Assembly (NCBI GenBank): GCA_947631285.1
Contig: CANRKS010000044.1
Location: 1-8,169, forward strand
Length of the DNA: 8,169 nucleotides
DNA from: an uncultured Bacilli bacterium
Lineage (GTDB): Bacteria > Bacillota_I > Bacilli_A > RF39 > UBA660
Direction of reading: 5' to 3'
Positions within the stretch are counted from its first letter, which is position 1; the number at the start of each line of letters is the position of its first letter. Both the position numbers and the translations under genes were made by a program. This document shows, in pieces, positions 1-5,526 of this stretch. A model generated the notes under the pieces. That model was given only the letters and a program-made list of their open reading frames with translations. It had not been told where the DNA came from and did no database searches.

Positions 1-770
1 ACTCCGGCACTTGTTAATTCTTCATTTCTAATTTTTAATTCATTTTTAGTATCTAATGTTCCACTTGTAGAATTAGCAATTATATAACCTATTGTAGGTC
101 CAACTTTACTTACTCCACACGCTAAATTATCCACTGTTATCGTAATATTTAAGGTTTTACCTGCTAAATATGATTGATCTGATTCTGTATTATTTACTTT
201 TAAGTATCCTTGTATAGTTGAGGAATTATCCTCACTTACACTTAATTCTACTTCTATCTCTTTTGTTACAGAAGTAGATAATTCTTCCGTTAGTAAATCA
301 TATAAGTCTACTGTTTCTTCGGTTTTACCTGATGTAATGTACAATATTGCATCTCCTTTTTGTAATACTTTACCCATGGAATCATCACTTGTATCCATCG
401 TGATTGTTACTTTAGCTGTGCAATCACTTGCTTCTTTATTTGTTCCTGTAATGGTTGCAAATGTTAAGGTTCCTTCTTCTACAGTTAATTTGTAATTATC
501 ATCTGTATCGGTAGCATAATAAGCTTTATTGGGATTATTTTCTGCCATATCAGAAACAGCTAAGTTAATATGGATATTCTCTGCACCTTGTTCTATTGTT
601 ACAACATCAGCATTACCTGTTTCAATATCAACATTAGTATTGGTGGTATCTCCACTTACATTTAAGGAAAAGAATGCATAAGTTGCCCCAACTACAGCAA
701 TTACTAATGTTATGATTGCTACTAAACTTCCAATTAAGATTTTACTTTTATTTTCTTCATTCATAACCAT
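1..770 (-). CDS. Secreted or surface protein with TasA/camelysin-like N-terminus, 3' end outside the window
   Basis: The frame is open for 256 codons from ATG at 770 to the left edge with no stop, so the C-terminus is missing. Residues 1-10 are polar with lysines. Residues 11-29 are strongly hydrophobic and end in GATYAFFS, which resembles the signal and cleavage region of TasA/camelysin-type proteins processed by SipW-like signal peptidases. The rest is rich in Thr, Ser, Asp and Asn and alternates in a beta-strand-like way, with only two cysteines (117 and 218). It looks like an extracellular beta-sandwich protein. No catalytic motif is visible. The start is uncertain. ATG 770 and ATG 764 are both possible and neither has an adjacent Shine-Dalgarno. 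ATG 764 overlaps the stop of a short leader frame, which would favour it. Upstream lie a hairpin and a promoter with a G8 run, so expression may be switchable. The surface role is inferred from composition and the N-terminus; exact function is unknown. Confidence 0.75.
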   Translation of the reverse strand, partial: MVMNEENKSKILIGSLVAIITLVIAVVGATYAFFSLNVSGDTTNTNVDIETGNADVVTIEQGAENIHINLAVSDMAENNPNKAYYATDTDDNYKLTVEEGTLTFATITGTNKEASDCTAKVTITMDTSDDSMGKVLQKGDAILYITSGKTEETVDLYDLLTEELSTSVTKEIEVELSVSEDNSSTIQGYLKVNNTESDQSYLAGKTLNITITVDNLACGVSKVGPTIGYIIANSTSGTLDTKNELKIRNEELTSAG

Positions 771-793
771 ATATTATTGTTAATAAAAATCAT
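761..793 (-). other. Possible 10-codon leader frame coupled to the surface-protein gene
   Basis: An ATG at 793-791 begins a short frame reading MIFINNNIWL, with its TGA at 763-761. That stop overlaps the ATG at 764 as ATGA, a typical arrangement for translational coupling. The only good Shine-Dalgarno in the region, AAGAAAGG at 805-812, lies 11 nt before this ATG and 34 nt before ATG 770. The frame runs through the 775-804 hairpin. It could also be chance, because the region is short and AT-rich. Confidence 0.3.
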
Positions 794-804
794 TATTAAC
801 AATA
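775..804 (-). repeat. Perfect 12-bp inverted repeat (5'-UTR hairpin)
   Basis: Arms at 775-786 and 793-804 are perfectly complementary (TATTGTTAATAA on the transcribed strand) around a 6-nt loop. The hairpin lies between the Shine-Dalgarno at 805-812 and the start codons at 770/764. When folded it would bring the two together; when unfolded they are too far apart for direct initiation. It has no T-tract, so it is not a terminator. Control of translation or mRNA stability, or an operator, are the plausible roles. Confidence 0.6.
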
Positions 805-825
805 CCTTTCTTATCCTATATGGTT

Positions 826-852
826 ATTATATAATACCCCCCCCAGTGTCAA
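826..852 (-). promoter_or_regulatory. Sigma-A-type promoter of the surface-protein gene with G8 in its spacer
   Basis: A perfect -35 TTGACA lies at 847-852 and a perfect -10 TATAAT at 826-831. The spacer is only 15 bp, shorter than the optimal 17, and contains eight consecutive G. Shifted -10 readings exist in the AT stretch (for example TAATAA at 824-829 with 17 bp) but match less well. Both hexamers match consensus and lie about 60 nt upstream of the start codon, which makes this a convincing promoter. Confidence 0.7.
837..844 (-). repeat. Homopolymer run of eight G in the promoter spacer
   Basis: On the coding strand this is G8 (C8 on the plus strand), a rare run in such AT-rich DNA. It lies wholly between the -35 and -10 boxes. 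Slipped-strand changes in its length would change promoter spacing one base at a time, as known for porA and opc of Neisseria. Confidence 0.85.
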
Positions 853-861
853 TTTTTGACA
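847..861. repeat. Small palindrome overlapping the -35 box, possible operator
   Basis: TGTCAA at 847-852 and TTGACA at 856-861 form a perfect 6-bp inverted repeat around TTT. One half is the -35 box of the surface-protein promoter, so a protein bound here would affect that promoter. The half-site TGTCAAA differs by one base from the Spo0A box TGTCGAA. No regulator is identified. Confidence 0.35.
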
Positions 862-907
862 TTAGTTTTGTTGGAACGGACGTCAAAATAACGTAAAAAA
901 AAGAAGT

Positions 908-1417
908 TTACTTTAATAAGCCATTATGAACTAATTTTGTTTCACTAATAGCCATAAAGGCTTCTTTATCAAAATTTTGGACTATATTAGTTAATTCCTT
1001 TAATTTATTACTATTAATTTGAATATAAAGCATATCTTTATTATAACCTTCATAGTCATCTTTAAGACAAATAACAGAAACAGCATAGCCTGCTTTTCTT
1101 AATTTACGAACTAATTTCTCTGAACCATTTTTTAAAACTATTTGAACTCCCACAACTCCCTTGATTAATTTATTTGACAATTTAGAACCAATATATGTTC
1201 CTGTCGCATAGCCGCCGGCATAAAATATTGCAATCAACCAGAGATTACCATCAGTATTAATTGCTTCCCTCGCGACAATATACCAAATAAATACTTCAAA
1301 AAAAGCAATAATAAAAGGTTCAATGGTTTTTCCTTTAACAAAAAAGACTGTTCTAATGGTTCCTAAAGTAACATCGACAATTCTGGCTGTAAAAATTTGA
1401 ATACACTTTAGTAACAT
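908..1417 (-). CDS. UPF0316 / DUF2179 family membrane protein
   Basis: The 169-residue length is normal for the UPF0316 family (YebE-like in Bacillus), whose function is unknown. Residues 1-90 contain about three hydrophobic segments, including the family-typical stretch with RIVDVTLGTIRTVFFVKG near residues 12-29. Residues about 90-169 form a soluble cytosolic DUF2179-type domain with NGSEKLVRKLRKAGYAVSV and a C-terminal DKEAFMAISETK segment. A domain of this type also ends YitT-family proteins. The start at 1417 is supported by AAAGGA 5 nt upstream. The gene follows the 65-residue membrane-protein gene by 15 bp and should be cotranscribed with it. A weak AT-rich hairpin followed by T8 just after the stop may end the transcript, but I do not call it a terminator. 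Confidence 0.88.
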   Translation of the reverse strand: MLLKCIQIFTARIVDVTLGTIRTVFFVKGKTIEPFIIAFFEVFIWYIVAREAINTDGNLWLIAIFYAGGYATGTYIGSKLSNKLIKGVVGVQIVLKNGSEKLVRKLRKAGYAVSVICLKDDYEGYNKDMLYIQINSNKLKELTNIVQNFDKEAFMAISETKLVHNGLLK

Positions 1418-1432
1418 AACAGTCCTTTCTAG

Positions 1433-1630
1433 TTAAATTGTAAAAGCAACAATTAATACTAAAAGAATAAAAAATAGAATAAAACCAAGGACGAAGCCCC
1501 ACATAACAGCGTCATTAGATTCTTCTCTACGATTGATGAGTTCATTATCATGATTATACATTTCACTTTTTAATTTAACCTTATCGGGTTTTTTCTTATT
1601 TTTTAATTCACCCTTTTTATCTTCCATCAT
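1433..1630 (-). CDS. Small single-span membrane protein, unknown function
   Basis: This 65-residue protein has a highly charged N-terminal half rich in Lys, Glu and Asp (residues 1-41). One transmembrane helix follows at about 42-63 (VMWGFVLGFILFFILLVLIV), ending almost at the C-terminus. It would be tail-anchored with most of the chain in the cytoplasm. ATG at 1630, followed directly by a second ATG, has AGGAAG upstream and an extended -10 promoter about 25 nt away. It is the first gene of a two-gene unit with the UPF0316 gene. I do not recognise a family. The reality of the gene rests on its promoter, ribosome site and operon position. Confidence 0.7.
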   Translation of the reverse strand: MMEDKKGELKNKKKPDKVKLKSEMYNHDNELINRREESNDAVMWGFVLGFILFFILLVLIVAFTI

Positions 1631-1653
1631 TATTCTTCCTACTTTCTATAAAA

Positions 1654-1662
1654 ATTATACCA
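1654..1662 (-). promoter_or_regulatory. Extended -10 promoter for the 65-aa/UPF0316 operon
   Basis: TGGTATAAT combines a perfect -10 TATAAT (1654-1659) with the TGn extension (1660-1662). No good -35 is seen 17 bp upstream, only AT-rich sequence, as is common for extended -10 promoters. It lies about 25 nt before ATG 1630. Confidence 0.6.
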
Positions 1663-1731
1663 AAAATTCAAGATAAATAAATATTTTTTTATTTAAAGTA
1701 GACACATTTGCAGTAAAAACCACTATGGCCT

Positions 1732-1923
1732 TTAAAAGAAAAAAGAATAGCATCTTAACAACTTTTTATTTTCTATTAAATATCTCTGATACAATTCATC
1801 CATTGATGATATATATTCTTTATCTTGTTTAATTCTAAATTTTTCATATTCACATTTAGCTTTATCTAAAGCCTTTTTATATGATATTTTATCAAAATGT
1901 TTTTGTAAAGCTATTACGTTCAA
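1732..1923 (-). pseudogene. Probable C-terminal remnant of a RhuM-family protein
   Basis: The frame gives 63 residues but has no convincing start. The only in-frame option near the front is TTG at 1923 without a Shine-Dalgarno, and a stop lies five codons upstream at 1936-1938. Residues about 12-45 (KISYKKALDKAKCEYEKFR, then IKQDKEYISSMDELYQRY) look like the C-terminal end of RhuM virulence-family proteins, where a KIS...A..KA..EY.K...QD..Y.SD pattern is common. Full RhuM proteins are around 300 residues, so this would be a decayed fragment. It sits just after the terminator of the large sigma factor with no promoter seen. A short orphan gene is the alternative. The family match is from memory. 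Confidence 0.45.
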
Positions 1924-1982
1924 CCGTAATAACTTTTAATTTTTAAAATTTATTACACCATTATTATAATGTCTTTATTCAT

Positions 1983-2020
1983 AAAAAAATCACTTGCTAG
2001 TTTTATCGACTAACAAGTGA
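1983..2020 (-). terminator. Intrinsic terminator of the large sigma factor gene
   Basis: On the minus strand, arms at 2010-2020 and 1990-2000 form an 11-bp stem (TCACTTGTTAG with CTAGCAAGTGA, one G-T pair) around a 9-nt loop. The last stem T and seven more T follow (ATTTTTTT at 1983-1990). It lies 63 nt after the sigma-factor stop, past the out-of-frame tail. Confidence 0.85.
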
Positions 2021-2024
2021 AATA

Positions 2025-2084
2025 TTATACTTCTCTATTTTTATCTGGTAGCATTTTTGTTAGAACATCCCATCGTGAACATTC
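2025..2084 (-). other. Out-of-frame protein-like tail after the sigma factor stop
   Basis: The sigma factor ends ...GRKNIF at TGA 2083-2085. If one T of the T6 run just before it is skipped, translation continues for 19 codons (ECSRWDVLTKMLPDKNREV) to TAA at 2025-2027, just before the terminator. The phrase LTKMLPDKNREV resembles the L..LP...REV start of sigma region 4 and the repeats in the same protein. It may be an ancestral C-terminus lost by a one-base insertion, or a chance frame. Confidence 0.3.
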
Positions 2085-4845
2085 AAAAAATATTTTTTCT
2101 TCCTTCACTTTCATCAAGGATCTTAGAAAAATGTTCATTAATACTATCCTTAAACATAGCCATAACATTTTCTAAGCAATTTTTAATTTCTTCTTGACTT
2201 ATATCTAAGAATTCTGCTATTTCGGAAGAAGTAAAATATTTACCTTCTAAATAAGAGACAATTAAGATCATAAAAAGAATACTTTCTTTTAAACTATGGT
2301 TAATTAATAAATTAGTAAATCTTGGCATTTTTAATAGTTCAATTGCTTTAATATATATTTTTCTAATTTCATAATCTTTCATAGTATCAATAACATTATC
2401 TTCTTTTAAAGATTCATCTTCTTTACTTATTTCTTCTTCCCTAGGAAGAATCTCCAAATCCATACCATTACGTTTTTTAAGCATAGCTGATATCATTTGG
2501 GGAATTATTTCTTTTTTAAATACACTCCTTTGATACCTTCCCCATTTTTCATTATTGAGCTCATCTAAATTACTTCCCCATCTTGCGTAAACTATCTTTT
2601 TAAAACGTTCTGGTAACACACTAGCGGCCCAAATCATTTCTTCTTGACTATATTCACGAAAGACTTCCATTTTTAAAATATCTTTTTCCTTTTCATATTT
2701 TACTATTTTTTCCCCATTTCGTAATTTTTTTAAAATAGTTAAAAGACGACGATTTAAATTAGCTCGAATATGAATATTATCTTTTTCAGTAAATTCTGGA
2801 TTTTTAATAGGATGTTCTAAATCATCACCCCATTTTAAGGCCATAGCATTTTGAAGTGATTTAGGTAAATAAGTAATTGCTAGTAGTATTTCTTCTTTTG
2901 AATAATCACTAAAAGTAGGATCATTTAAAGGCGTTACATTTACAAGTATTTTTTCCCTTTTACCATATGTTTGTTCTAAATCACTAAGAATTCTTGGATA
3001 TATTACGTTATATAATTGTGCTTTATAGAAATCATTCCATAAACTACTTCTTACTGGATGTTCTAAATCTTTACCAAAAGCAAGATTAATTACTTTTTTA
3101 TAATCTATTGGCAAATTATCTAAAACAGTATCAATTTCTTCCTTATTATAACCACTAAAATGACTATAATTATAAATTATAGCAATCTTTCTTCCCATAT
3201 CTTCATCTTCCTTTTTTAACTTATCTAAATTTATTTGTTTATTTATAAATGACTTACTATCACTTGGAGGAATAATAGAATAATGTTTTTCTACTGGGGG
3301 ATCAATATGAACTTTAATGGGGGTAAAAAAATCTCCCTTGGTAACTACAGTAATACCATCATCAGTTTCTTTTTCTCCGTTATCTTTTTTTTCTTCTCCT
3401 TCAACTTCTTCTTCACTTTCTTTAACCATTTCCGAAGGCATACCTTCATAATAATCAATAATATATTTAGAAGCGGACGAATGTTGCAATTTTTTTAAAG
3501 CTTTAAATTCTATTTGTCTAATTCTTTCTCTTGTTAAACCAAATTCCTTTCCTACTTCTTCTAAAGTCCATGGTTCACCATCATAGCCAAAACGAAGTTT
3601 TAATATCTTAACCTCTCTTGGTTTAAGATAAAGAAAAGCTTTATCTAAGGCAGCATGAAGCTCGTTATTTATTACTTCATCTTCTAAATTAGGTTTACTA
3701 TTATCCGAAACTATTTCGGAAAGGGGACTATCTTTATCTTCCCCAATGGGAGCCTCTAAAGAAAGAGGTATTTGATCAAAATATTTTTTTATTTCTTTTG
3801 CTCGGTTAATGGTCACACCCATTTTCTTAGCTATTTCTCCTAAGGTTGGTTCTCTTAATAATTCTAAAGCTAAACTATCTTTAATCCAGAGATATTTATT
3901 AATAATAGTCATCATATGAACCGGAATTCTAATAGTTCTTGCTTGATTTTCAACGGCTCTAATTACACTTTGTCTGATCCACCAAACAGCATAAGTTGAA
4001 AATTGATAGCCTAAAGAATAATCATATTTTTCTGATGCTTTTATTAAACCAATATTACCTTCTTGAATTAAATCTAAAAATGGCACCCCTCTTCCTGTAT
4101 ACCTTTTAGCAACACTGACCACTAATCGTAAGTTAGCTTCCACTAAACGATTTCTAAGTTCAATATTTTCTGGATCATGGGCTAAGGCCTTAACTAGTTC
4201 ATCTGAAGAAGGAAGAGCAATACTACCAATCCCATTCAAATAATCTTTAACATCATTAACTGATGCATCTTTTACACCTTTTAATAAAGATTCATCACTA
4301 TAATCTTTCTTCTTTACTTTTATTTGATTTAATTCACAATACATTTCCGCGAATGACAAAAAGATATCATCTAAAATAATACTTTCTAAACCATTATTTG
4401 CAATCTCTTCTTTTTTAGGATCAATAATACTTTTAAAAAGATCATTTAATTTAGGTACACTTTTAAAAAGATTTATTACAACCTCTCTGGGTGGATCATA
4501 ATTAAGCTTATTAAAAAAATTTTCTAATAACTTAACATTTACTTGTTCATCTTTTATAGTTAATTTTTTCTCTATAAAATCTTTTATTATCTTTTCTGCT
4601 CTTAAAGAATCTTGCATCATAAATTTAATAATTTCATCAGTCAATACTTCTTCATAGTTAACTTCATCTTTTCCCTTAAATGAGTCAATAACATTCTTTA
4701 AAGAAGGCCCTACTAAATCACTAAATTCTTCCAATGTATATGAATATTTAAATATAAAATATGTCTCTTTAATAATAGAAAAAAAGAAAGCTTTAATATC
4801 ATCTACAGAATATGATTTAAGTTTGTCTAAATTAAAATCTGTCAT
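2083..4845 (-). CDS. RpoD-like sigma-70 factor with large N- and C-terminal extensions
   Basis: This 920-residue protein is more than twice the length of a Bacillus-type RpoD (about 370). Residues 1-195 are an unrecognised helical extension. Residues 196-460 form a full sigma-70 core: region 1.2 (DVKDYLNGIG); region 2 with NLRLVVSVAKRYTGRG, DLIQEGNIGL and FSTYAVWWIRQ; region 2.4 with QARTIRIPVHM; region 3; and region 4 with LEEVGKEFGLTRERIRQIE. These match primary-type sigma factors closely, so recognition of TTGACA/TATAAT promoters is expected. An acidic linker (about 475-500) leads to three repeats of about 65 residues (about 560-795) and a helix-turn-helix-like end (about 822-910). ATG 4845 is preferred over TTG 4854 because GAAAGA lies 10 nt before it. 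The gene has its own strong promoter and terminator. It may be the housekeeping sigma or a second group 1/2-like sigma. The role of the extensions is unknown. Confidence 0.88.
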   Translation of the reverse strand: MTDFNLDKLKSYSVDDIKAFFFSIIKETYFIFKYSYTLEEFSDLVGPSLKNVIDSFKGKDEVNYEEVLTDEIIKFMMQDSLRAEKIIKDFIEKKLTIKDEQVNVKLLENFFNKLNYDPPREVVINLFKSVPKLNDLFKSIIDPKKEEIANNGLESIILDDIFLSFAEMYCELNQIKVKKKDYSDESLLKGVKDASVNDVKDYLNGIGSIALPSSDELVKALAHDPENIELRNRLVEANLRLVVSVAKRYTGRGVPFLDLIQEGNIGLIKASEKYDYSLGYQFSTYAVWWIRQSVIRAVENQARTIRIPVHMMTIINKYLWIKDSLALELLREPTLGEIAKKMGVTINRAKEIKKYFDQIPLSLEAPIGEDKDSPLSEIVSDNSKPNLEDEVINNELHAALDKAFLYLKPREVKILKLRFGYDGEPWTLEEVGKEFGLTRERIRQIEFKALKKLQHSSASKYIIDYYEGMPSEMVKESEEEVEGEEKKDNGEKETDDGITVVTKGDFFTPIKVHIDPPVEKHYSIIPPSDSKSFINKQINLDKLKKEDEDMGRKIAIIYNYSHFSGYNKEEIDTVLDNLPIDYKKVINLAFGKDLEHPVRSSLWNDFYKAQLYNVIYPRILSDLEQTYGKREKILVNVTPLNDPTFSDYSKEEILLAITYLPKSLQNAMALKWGDDLEHPIKNPEFTEKDNIHIRANLNRRLLTILKKLRNGEKIVKYEKEKDILKMEVFREYSQEEMIWAASVLPERFKKIVYARWGSNLDELNNEKWGRYQRSVFKKEIIPQMISAMLKKRNGMDLEILPREEEISKEDESLKEDNVIDTMKDYEIRKIYIKAIELLKMPRFTNLLINHSLKESILFMILIVSYLEGKYFTSSEIAEFLDISQEEIKNCLENVMAMFKDSINEHFSKILDESEGRKNIF
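2470..3168 (-). repeat. Three diverged in-frame repeats in the sigma factor C-terminus
   Basis: Three copies occur at about 2971-3168, 2719-2913 and 2470-2661. Each begins F..Y[SN][KQ]EE[IM], continues to LP, and reaches a hydrophobic stretch ending in [WF]G.[DN]L, then a helix-rich tail with basic residues. Examples are YSKEEILLAITYLP followed by ALKWGDDLEHP, and YNKEEIDTVLDNLP followed by LAFGKDLEHP. The first halves resemble sigma region 4.1 (L.L..REVKILKLRFG.D in the same protein). The DNA is diverged, so the repeat shows only at protein level. Confidence 0.75.
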
Positions 4846-4876
4846 AATTATCAAATCTTTCTTTTTTAATATTCAA
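4832..4876 (-). other. Possible upstream ORF overlapping the sigma factor start
   Basis: The best Shine-Dalgarno in the sigma leader, AAAGGTG at 4884-4890, does not serve ATG 4845, which is 38 nt away. It is 7 nt before a TTG at 4876 that opens a 14-codon frame (MNIKKERFDNYDRF). This frame passes out of phase over the sigma ATG and stops at 4832-4834. It could couple to or compete with sigma translation. The TTG start and short length keep this tentative. Confidence 0.25.
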
Positions 4877-4918
4877 AGTATCACACCTTTGAGAATGAAA
4901 CTTTTAAAAATTGTTTTT

Positions 4919-4947
4919 ATAATACCATTTTTTAAAAAGTTTGACAA
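4919..4947 (-). promoter_or_regulatory. Strong sigma-A promoter of the large sigma factor gene
   Basis: TTGTCA (4942-4947), a 17-bp spacer and TATTAT (4919-4924) preceded by TGG give a near-consensus promoter with an extended -10. Transcription would start near 4912, leaving a leader of about 65 nt before ATG 4845. Confidence 0.8.
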
Positions 4948-4987
4948 TAAGTTTTTGGTAATTTTTTCTAAAATTTCACATTTATTT

Positions 4988-5012
4988 AAAAAACGTCCTT
5001 TTAACAAGGACG
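4988..5012 (-). terminator. Intrinsic terminator of the tRNA-Arg gene
   Basis: A perfect 7-bp stem CGTCCTT/AAGGACG with a 5-nt loop is followed directly by T6 on the minus strand. It lies about 30 nt after the tRNA CCA end, so the tRNA is a single-gene transcript separate from the sigma factor. Confidence 0.88.
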
Positions 5013-5041
5013 CATTAACTCAAATGAGTTTAATATTCATC

Positions 5042-5118
5042 TGGTGTTCTCGAGGCGATTCGAACGCCCGACCCACCGCTTAGGAGGCGATTGCTCTATC
5101 CAACTGAGCTACGAGAAC
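5042..5118 (-). tRNA. tRNA-Arg, anticodon CCU
   Basis: All four stems fold on the minus strand. The acceptor is GTTCTCG/CGAGAAC. The D arm is GCTC...GAGC with the AGTTGGATA loop. The anticodon arm is ATCGC-CTCCTAA-GCGGT with CCT at positions 34-36. The T arm is GGGCG-TTCGAAT-CGCCT. A discriminator A and an encoded CCA follow. The anticodon reads AGG, an arginine codon. It has its own extended -10 promoter and a terminator. No direct repeat of its 3' end, which would mark an integration site, is seen in the window. Confidence 0.96.
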
Positions 5119-5129
5119 AAGATAAACAT

Positions 5130-5138
5130 ATTATACCA
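5130..5138 (-). promoter_or_regulatory. Extended -10 promoter of tRNA-Arg
   Basis: TGGTATAAT carries a perfect -10 (5130-5135) with the TGn extension. The predicted start is a few nt before the mature tRNA 5' end at 5118. The -35 region is only a T-rich stretch. Confidence 0.6.
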
Positions 5139-5146
5139 AAAAGGCG

Positions 5147-5185
5147 AAAAAGAAAAAAGAGAATAAATTCCCTTTTTAATCTCTT
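5147..5185 (-). terminator. Intrinsic terminator of the spoVA genes
   Basis: Minus-strand AAGAGA (5180-5185) pairs with TCTCTT (5157-5162). An A-A mismatch and four more A-T pairs lie inside, closing a 7-nt loop. A T-rich tail (TTTTCTTTTTC) follows. The spoVAE stop codon is within the stem. It separates the sporulation cluster from the tRNA gene. Confidence 0.7.
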
Positions 5186-5526
5186 GCTTTAAAAATGAGA
5201 GTAAAGACAAAAGAAAATACTACAACACTGACAATCGCTATACCTGATCCACAAAGCATATTTTGAAATATGCCTAAAGCTCCCGCTTCTTCATAACCAG
5301 CCAAGGCCGAAGAATAAAGCATATGACCGAAGTTGGCAATTAAAACGGTCGCCCCAGCTCCACACCAAGCAACAATTTTATCATATATACCTAAAAAGGA
5401 AAGGAGAGCTCCAATGACGGTAACACTACTGGTAATATGTCCTGGTGTAAGCTTAGTGTTATCAAGGACAACTTGGCAAATAAGACAAACAAGGCCCGCG
5501 AAGAAGAAGGCTCTTAAATACATCAT
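5176..5526 (-). CDS. spoVAE: Stage V sporulation protein AE (SpoVAEb-type)
   Basis: The 116-residue length is close to that of SpoVAEb proteins. It is a hydrophobic membrane protein with about three to four transmembrane segments. Family hallmarks are LICQVVLDNTKLTPGHI near residues 15-31, LGIYDKIVAWCGAGATVLIANFG near 45-67, and a C-terminal segment ending LIFKARD. SpoVA proteins form the channel that moves Ca-dipicolinate into the forespore and releases it at germination; SpoVAE is one of its membrane parts. ATG 5526 overlaps the spoVAD stop as TAATG, and GGAGG inside the spoVAD end lies about 7 nt upstream, so the two are translationally coupled. No spoVAEA or spoVAF follows. The terminator comes at once, as in the minimal clostridial set. 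Confidence 0.93.
   Translation of the reverse strand: MMYLRAFFFAGLVCLICQVVLDNTKLTPGHITSSVTVIGALLSFLGIYDKIVAWCGAGATVLIANFGHMLYSSALAGYEEAGALGIFQNMLCGSGIAIVSVVVFSFVFTLIFKARD

Noticed and set aside
2083..2085. TGA as a Trp codon (Mollicutes code), which would extend the sigma factor
   Set aside because: Trp in conserved sites is TGG (the WWIRQ pair), and spoIIAA also ends properly at TGA. The standard bacterial code fits.
3283..3498. Plus-strand 71-codon frame rich in Phe
   Set aside because: It is antisense to the acidic linker of the sigma factor. Runs of Glu/Lys codons read as Phe/Ser on the other strand. No ribosome site.
4823..5083. Plus-strand reading frame of 86 codons ending in CSRGDSNARPTA
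   Set aside because: Its end is a translation of the antisense of tRNA-Arg, a well-known false-ORF ending, and the rest is antisense to the sigma factor start, its promoter and the tRNA terminator.
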